The notes under the pieces are model-generated. The model saw only the letters and a program-made list of their open reading frames with translations. It was not told the origin of the DNA and searched no databases. This document shows, in pieces, positions 57,601 to 64,000 of a stretch of 64,000 nucleotides of DNA. How positions within the stretch are numbered: position 1 is the first letter of the stretch; every line of letters begins with the position of its first letter. Source of the DNA: Leuctra nigra (lineage: Eukaryota; Arthropoda; Insecta; Plecoptera; Leuctridae); assembly GCA_934045905.1 (NCBI GenBank), contig OW203761.1, forward strand, positions 34,336,964-34,400,963, written 5' to 3'. The translations under genes were made by a program, and so were the position numbers.

Positions 57601-60600
57601 GACTTGCAGGAATACGGCAATCATTTGCACCAGATGAGCCACAAAACCAAGCGCAACGGACACCATTACATCATCACTATTGACAAAGTTGTCCGAGTTG
57701 GGCAGGTGGAGACCACAAATCGAAAACTTGTTCTCTGAAAACTAACAGAAAATAGTGGATGAGAAATAAAAACATCCTTATTCTACATTATTCACATTCA
57801 TAATTCTATACTACATTATTTGAGGTGCTCATAACAAGGGATTACATAAGTTGTGTACCCATCATCTTTCTTAAAAAAATGTTGCACATTTCTATTACTA
57901 GGCTGATGGATGGAGCGAATGAATGATTATGATGATGATCCAAGGGCAAGTATTGTAGATGAGTAGTTGGTGATCGTCGCCAATTTCTTGGGAAATTTCA
58001 CAGCATTTTCGTCTAGAATGAGTGAAACCACGAAAAACCCTCAGTCAGGAAGAAATGTTGCGGGAATAGAACCTCGAGCCTCAGGAGTGCAAGTCTAGAG
58101 CGTTTAAGCTTAGGTTTAAGCTCTGTCGATACTAAGTACGCATTTAAATAGATATTTAGTAGACAAATTTCAATATATTCTTAAGAGTGATAGAATGATA
58201 ATAAAAAGCATAATATTTCTGACAAATGTGTGATTATGTGTTGGTAGTAAACATAATTTAGTAAGTGGTAGTATGGTAGTATGTGTTGTGTAAATTTGTT
58301 AGCTTTGATTTCTTCATTTTATCCTTCGTCCTGGTCATATTTGTATCGATAATAAAACTTTAGGAATTTATAATTTATATCTTATTATATTTTGAATAGC
58401 CTCAACTATTTTGGCATCCTACTATATGAACAAAATCATTTAAACTATGCAAGTTACCTGGACAACAGGGTAGATTTGATTGAGTTCTGCAATAAGCTGC
58501 TTTTGTCGAAATGAGAGCTGAGCTTTGGTGTGTAAATAAGTCTCTCTCGTGTCAATGTAGCTTTTTCTCCAATCCTTCAGGCGTTCAATATCTTTGTGCA
58601 AGTTTTGGTACTTGCTCATCAAGTCCAAGCCTAAATTAGTATAATAATTATTAGTAAATAGAAAACATTGAAAAACAAATAAAAAAACTTTACTCATTCA
58701 TTAGTTCTACCTCTGTCCAAGTTTGCTTCGCCAAGAGACACTTTAATCCTCTCCCGATCGAGGAATTCAGCTTGTTTCCGGGATTTTTCTCGAGTTAACA
58801 TCTCTACTTGAAACCTTGCAAGTTCAACTGCTTCTCTAGCTTTCAGCAGATCTTGTCTTTTCGGAATCTTAGGCCGGCTTTCATTAAGTAATCTCTGTAG
58901 AATGGAATTTTCATTGGGCTTTGGTGTATAACCTCCAACGGTAATCTTTTCTCGTAGGTCTTGTGCAGCTAGCATGTGATTCTTTATAGCCTGCTGCTTT
59001 GAGTGAAGACTGAAAAAATGAAAGATGTCCATATTGCAATTATTTTACAATTATGTTTAAAACTATTCAATAAAAACAAATTAGAATTGACAATCCACTT
59101 TCATACAATCTGTTTTCCTGCAAGCCACATATACTAAGCATAAGTAGTATTAGTGCATAGTAAAAACCACTGTATACAGCATATCACCACATGCCATTGA
59201 ATAGTATTGGCGAGAAAATAAAACTGTTTGAAAAAATACAATTATTCTGCCGTTATCTGCACACGTATGCTGAGGTAAAACATTCCGTTACAATCTTCCA
59301 AATTGTGGTAATTAGCTTTCCTAACATTAATTAGTATAAAAAAAAACATAGAGATGGATCGGAAATTTTCTGGAAAACTATGCCTCAGAAATTTTCCGAC
59401 TAACATCTGTATTAGGTACTACAGGTACAGGAACTGACCTAAGCAAGGCGTTAACTTTGTAACTGGCTTTTACATCTGAATGTGAAAGCTCGACTGCAGT
59501 ACTTCGATATTTACTAGGCTTCACTTTCAAATATTCTGCAGCCGTGAAATATCCCCCTTGCATGCTGAAGATAATTGTGTTTAACTGTAGAGTTGATGGA
59601 TCCAAACAAAGATCTGGACCAAGATAAATCAATCCACTGAAATAAACACCCCACATAGTAATCATGTGGTCAGGTTCATTCTCTTGATGGGTCCACAGAC
59701 GAACAACGATACCTGTAAAAAAATAACATATTGAATAAATGAGTCCAATAGAAAAAAAACTCACCTAAGCCACTTTTCAAAAAAATTGAGTTTGCTACAG
59801 ATTATTGATCTCTGTCTAATCTACATGTAATGAGAGAAAAAAACATGAAAAACTCGTCAAATCTAATGCTACAGCCATCTTTAAAGCATGTTTTAAACCA
59901 AAACTTGTCTTCTACTTCAGTTAACAAACAAAACTTTTCTAAAGTTTCTTTCAATAGCGCGATTCTTTCAATAACCTACTCGTCTAATCCACATGCATTT
60001 TTCAAACTAGAGGTACTTTAATATCCTGGGGGGGCTTGTCCTTGAAGAGTTTTCCAAGGATTGGGGTGCATGACATCAGCAACCCCTTTTTTGAAACTTG
60101 GAAGTCTGAAAACGGCAATCGTTTGTGCTGGTTTGTGCCGTAAAAAAGTATTTTTTGTGCCAAGTCCTTCAACCCCTAATTTTAAAATCAGTTTTTTTTA
60201 ACGTGGGGATTAAAAAAGGGTTGAAGGGGTTTGGCGCAAACAAGGCTTTTTACGAAACAAACCAGCACAAATGAATAACGATTGCCGTTATCGGAATTCC
60301 AAATTTCCAAAAATTAGGTGCCGAGGTCACATTTGTCAAATATTTCATTTTCAATTGAGGGTTAAAGGGGCTTGGCACAAACGAAACGTTTTACGGCACA
60401 AACCAGCATAAACGAAGAACAAATGATTGTCGTTGTCGGAATTCCAAATTTCCAAAATGGGGTGCTGATCCACATATTTGAGTTTCAAAACTTGTCTACT
60501 CCTAAGTATAACTTTCAAAACTCGCCTTATCCACAATTCCTTTGGCTATAAATAGGCTACAGCAGGGCCGTAATAAGGGGTGTGCGGGCGGTGCGGCAGC

Positions 60601-61983
60601 ACAGGGCGCCGCCAACAAGGGGGCGCCAGGAAACCAAATTTTTATGAAATGCTTTTTTGCACCCAAAATTAATTTTTGCGTATTAAAAACACAAAAAACG
60701 CCCTGCGGGGCATGGTTGATGTCTGTGATGATTTCAGCCATACCCAAGAGGTCTAAACCCTCCCCCCCCCCATTCACAAATTAAAGCGTTCTTTAAAGTA
60801 TTTTGAAATAAAGTTTTGAAATAAAAATTATTCGTCTGAAAAAAAAATTCAGTAAAATTGAACGTCAAAAATTATTAAAAAACATTAAAATTCTATCAAA
60901 AAAATCAAAATTTTCCCTTACAGGATCCTGGACCTGCATATGGTTAGGAGGTCCTCCACCCCTAGGCCCCTCATTGCTGTCATTGTCAAGGGCCGTGGAA
61001 ATGTTTGACCACTGTTTTGCATAATTATTGTTTTGTGCACAACCAACGTTTTGGTTTGTCCTAGTCTGAAATCATCACTGGTTGAGTATAGCGTTTTCTG
61101 GGGAGGTGGGGTTAGGGGAGGGGGGGCACAAACATTTAGATTTGCACAGAGCGCCGACATCCCTAGTTACGGCACTGCGCTACAGGGCCAAATTTATTTT
61201 GCAATAGATGGAGAAGGTCAGAAGTAGACACTACATTTTAAAATATATACTAGCTCCATCACAATAGGTAGGTACGTACCTCTATCGTTTTTCGCCCTTT
61301 CTGAAAATAGACAAAACTGGATATGGCGAGTTTTTGCATCAATAGGACTCAAATATAACTAGCAATAATTGATAACAGAAATGTGATTCTATCATATCAT
61401 GTAGAAATCATAATATTGTGTGCGAGTACCTACTTGAAATTTCGAGTTCTCAACTCAACTTTTTCAAGTTTAAAAAAACATTTGAATTCTGTTTTGAAAG
61501 AAGGTCTATCTCGACTGCATCCCCATGAACAGTCCCCTACTTACCTCTCCTTATCAATAATCCACTCCTCAACTTACAAGAACACATGCATTTCTGTTCA
61601 AATGACAAACAATGAAATTACTACAAGCATTGTTGGTTGAAATTGTTTAGATTTGTGTTATCGGGACATTGTACAACCGGACAAGTTTCATATGGAATAA
61701 TTTTCTTACCAGTAACAGCTGCATTAACTTTATTTAACAAATTTGTAGTTTCAATTTCACTCCATTTTGGGTGTTCATGCTCCAGTTTTTCACTGGTGTA
61801 AAAAGGAGCAGACATTGTAGTCAAATGAAGAGTGTAGTAAAAGGAATTACATGACTTCACATGTTTAGATTTAACTAATTGACCAATAGTTGTACTGTTT
61901 CTTGGCACATTTTCACCAAATCCATTGTGATCTTCAAGAGATACGTTGAACGCAAAAATTTGAATGAGATTTCGAAGACGTAG
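54638..61983 (-). CDS. UVRAG: UVRAG (Vps38), PI3-kinase complex II subunit; N-terminus not located
   Basis: UVRAG pairs with Beclin-1 (Atg6), Vps34 and Vps15 on endosomes and late autophagosomes, where PI3P made by the complex drives endosome maturation. Exons on the minus strand, 5' to 3': 61983-61710, 59712-59439, 59009-58711, 58630-58458, 57732-57515, 57056-56889, 55751-54638. They total 2520 nt (839 residues plus stop) in phase. Exons 1-2 encode the C2-like region (LRLRNL, YYTLHLTTMSAPFYTSEKL, WTHQENEPDHM). Exons 3-4 are coiled coil. Exons 5-6 carry the diagnostic ICGLHLPNSDNF, QVPLRYPI and LQFNYGVYLLNKNIAQLR. The last exon is a Ser-rich disordered tail of 370 residues. The fifth exon must begin at AAC (57732), after AGAG, to stay in frame. 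Confidence 0.93.
57515..57732 (-). CDS. UVRAG: UVRAG conserved-domain exon 5
   Basis: It encodes FSICGLHLPNSDNF, VALGFVAHLVQMI and QVPLRYPINHFSS, the start of the C-terminal fold by which UVRAG packs against Beclin-1. The acceptor is a close AG-AG pair and only the second keeps frame with the preceding phase-0 donor at 58457. Confidence 0.85.
60030..60480. repeat. Mixed tandem/inverted repeat in the largest visible UVRAG intron
   Basis: Three related units share GGGTTGAAGGGG-like starts, a TTTACGGCACAAACCAGCA-like middle and GGAATTCCAAATTTCCAAAA ends. The first (about 60060-60175) is inverted relative to the other two. The unit is about 115-120 bp. Confidence 0.6.
60563..61177. mobile_element. 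hAT-type element with near-perfect 8-bp target duplication
   Basis: The ends CAGGGCCGTAA and TTACGGCACTG are flanked by GGCTACAG (60555-60562) and CGCTACAG (61178-61185), matching at 7 of 8 positions. The interior includes the CGCCCTGCGGGGC module (about 60700) and C-rich and G-rich runs (60762-60771 and about 61100-61127). There is no transposase. Confidence 0.8.
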
Positions 61984-62576
61984 CTGAAATAAACCAAATT
62001 CCCATTATAAATTAATATTATCAGTCTAGACATGATTGAGCAAGTGTCTTCATTTCGCTCTTTTAGCATGGAACTGTCTTTTTGTTGCTTTTTTTCTTTT
62101 TAATGATTTTTTTTTTCGAAATCTGTTTATTGCTTCAAGGGTAGATACTGTTGAACTGTAACTCAAAAGTCATTTTTAGTTTAAAATTGCTCTTAAAACA
62201 TTTTCATTACAATCACTTAACAAATGATTTATTAAATACACTTCTAATCATGTAGCCACCTAACATTTGTACCTATTTTCATTTTCAACATGCCTATTTT
62301 TTGGCAGGGATTGGAAGTACACTCACATAGGTACCTTCATAACATTTATCAATTCAATGTGTAGGTATATTTACTTGAATTGTAGACCGTATTAACTGAA
62401 CTGTAGGTATGTATTAGCTAAACTGCTACAATGAATAAACCACTACCTACTAGGTACGAAAGTATGTATAGTGGGCCGTTATCAAAAAATCTGTATACCT
62501 ACCTACTACATATCGTGTGAGAGACTTTGAGAATTTTTTAAAGCTAAACAAAACAAACGAAGTGAAGTTCTGCATA

Positions 62577-62760
62577 AAGGCCGATGCACAATTGACGCAG
62601 AGGGACGACGGATACAATGTTTAGGTATGATGTCTGCGTCGTCGGTCCGCATCCGAATTGTGAATAGAACAGCAGACTGAATTTGTCATATACCTAAACA
62701 TCGTACCCGTCTCCGTCGTATGTCCGCGTCGTCCGTCTGCGTCAATTGTGCATCGGCCTT
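62577..62760. mobile_element. Hairpin MITE with TA flank
   Basis: Ends AAGGCCGATGCACAATTGAC and complement, flanked by TA (62575-62576 and 62761-62762). CGTCG/CGACG-rich stems fill the interior. It is 184 bp and non-coding. Confidence 0.78.
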
Positions 62761-63325
62761 TATGCAGCATTTGGTTGTGAGGTTAAATATCAGGCAACCT
62801 TTTGTGCACTTATTATTATTTGGTTGGTATCAGAAGGCTTGCTGGAAAGGGGGCTGAAAAGCCCTCCAAAAAGTACCTACCAATGGTAATTAAGATTTAT
62901 AAAAAAAAGAGCATGACAAACTTTGCAAAAGTACCTATGTACCTAGGTAGGTATACCTACCAAGTGGTAAAGTAAGATTTATTATAATTAATGGGTAGGT
63001 AGGTACTACCTACCTATATATAAAAAAAAATTGAAAGCAACTTTATCGAAGAATAAAGAATGTGTTTATTGAAGAATGTGATGGGAAATAAATTGAAACA
63101 AGAAATGTTGAGGGATGCAAGTAAATGAGTGATAAAAATCAATCACAATATTATAATTGGCAACACTTAGTAGAAACTTATTCAATTATCTAGCATTTAT
63201 ATGCCAATCTCCTAGCATCTGACATGGTGACCAAAACACTTGTTTTCTACGAGTAGGTATGTGCCATTTTAGTGTGATAACCGCAGCTAGAGACATGCTA
63301 GCTTGTACACGATAGCATGACACCA

Positions 63326-63772
63326 GCTTATAAGTGTCATTTTTACTGCTGTCAAGGGAGCGTGACATCCATTTTGTATTTCACTGCTGCCACAAGGTTA
63401 CTTGGGTAGAAAAAGTACAGTTTGTTTTTAGAATGACCCATTATGAAATAACTATTTCAAGATCATCTTGCAGAGGACTCCCACAAATCTTACAAAAAAC
63501 CGTTTTAATTTTTAATGTTACATATACGAACAAATAAGCGATACATGATGGAGCCACTTCTGGCAGAAACTTTTTAGATGCACTTTTTTATTTTAAAGTT
63601 CGTGTTTCCATAGGGCAGTGAAAACGGAGAAACAATTGAAATTTAGATTTAGTTACAAGTTTACTTTTTCAGCCATAACAAACAACTAAGGAGGTGGCTA
63701 CAGTCACGGTACCCCGTGACAGCAGTGAAATGCAAAATGGCCGGCACGCTCCCGTGACAGCAGACACCTAAA
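63326..63772. repeat. Inverted repeat pair at the right edge
   Basis: The minus-strand sequence CAGCAGTGAAATACAAAATGG followed by CACGCTCCCTTGACAGCAG (63398-63340) is closely matched on the plus strand at about 63718-63760. It may be the ends of a TIR element of about 450 bp. No duplication was resolved. Confidence 0.5.
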
Positions 63773-64000
63773 CACTGCTGCCACGGGGGGCGTGCACACG
63801 CGCTGGCGTGAAAGCAGTGTTTCTATGGTTGGCCCAAGCGGCTGTTTATTTCTTGTTTATTATTGAAAATTACATTTACGGCTGTATCTACACTATTTTT
63901 TACAAAAATTATAATAAGGTATCTGAAGTGACAGAGGGGCGTGTTCGCGCTACGAGAATGCACATTAATGTCACTTTATCCACCAATAAATGACCCCAAA

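Larger units (their letters stand above)
61984..64000. other. Upstream of the visible UVRAG exons, no gene assigned
   Basis: The N-terminal UVRAG exon should lie here or beyond 64000. It holds a hairpin MITE at 62577-62760, ACCT/AGGT patches near 62930-63010 and an inverted repeat at about 63326-63772. The minus-strand frame 63368-63186 ends near a sequence that could precede LRLRNL, but it begins inside the inverted repeat and lacks a good donor. Confidence 0.4.

Noticed and set aside
63186..63368. Possible UVRAG first exon on the minus strand
   Set aside because: Its start codon is inside an inverted repeat shared with 63718-63760 and the required donor is weak; kept only as a finding to test.

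Overview
This is a eukaryotic window, almost certainly insect. It is AT-rich, its genes have many phase-matched GT-AG introns, and DNA transposons, fold-back elements and LINE fragments fill the introns. Hemiptera is a plausible order, but that is an impression and cannot be shown from this window alone. There is no prokaryotic gene organisation and no rRNA or CRISPR array.

Three genes can be reconstructed. (1) 4217-13679, + strand: translation initiation factor 6 (eIF6), complete in six coding exons that sum to exactly 245 codons plus stop. (2) 14325-53240, + strand: a long coiled-coil protein of about 1836 residues in 25 phase-compatible coding exons, ending in an in-frame stop. I cannot name its family with confidence. 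(3) 54638-61983, - strand: UVRAG/Vps38, seven exons covering the C2 region, coiled coil, conserved C-terminal domain and a low-complexity tail. The extreme N-terminus is not found. Genes 1 and 2 are head-to-tail, about 650 bp apart. Genes 2 and 3 converge, with about 1.4 kb between their stop codons.

The rest is mobile DNA. 1-3064 holds a hAT-type element, a MITE, a LINE tail and a terminal-inverted-repeat (TIR) element carrying a tRNA-like gene. The eIF6 introns hold a nested fold-back near 5.0-5.9 kb, a near-perfect hairpin at 6186-6543 and a composite at 7469-10136. The coiled-coil gene introns hold a CR1/L2/Jockey-like LINE (17545-20345) inserted in another repeat, an RTE-like LINE (about 23250-25010) broken by a MITE, two hAT elements around one older MITE (25.3-27.2 kb), a hairpin (30869-31722), a minus-strand LINE tail (about 35880-36735), a 1.7 kb tandem array (39.0-40.7 kb) and a 4.76 kb element with 200-bp TIRs (40839-45600). 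Fold-backs at 48.5-50.0, 50.5-51.4 and 52.1-52.9 kb follow. The largest visible UVRAG intron holds a hAT element at 60563-61177.

The most unusual recurring pattern is tRNA-like sequence, with a promoter B box and a downstream T-run, inside unrelated inverted-repeat elements (2.9, 8.5, 44.4, 44.7 and 50.8-51.0 kb). The three whose anticodon loop can be aligned all have C at position 33 instead of the near-invariant U. Other points of note are a tandem array repeating an ETS/CRE-type composite motif, a GC-rich module shared by unrelated hAT elements, and a fold-back flanked by a 13-bp direct repeat.
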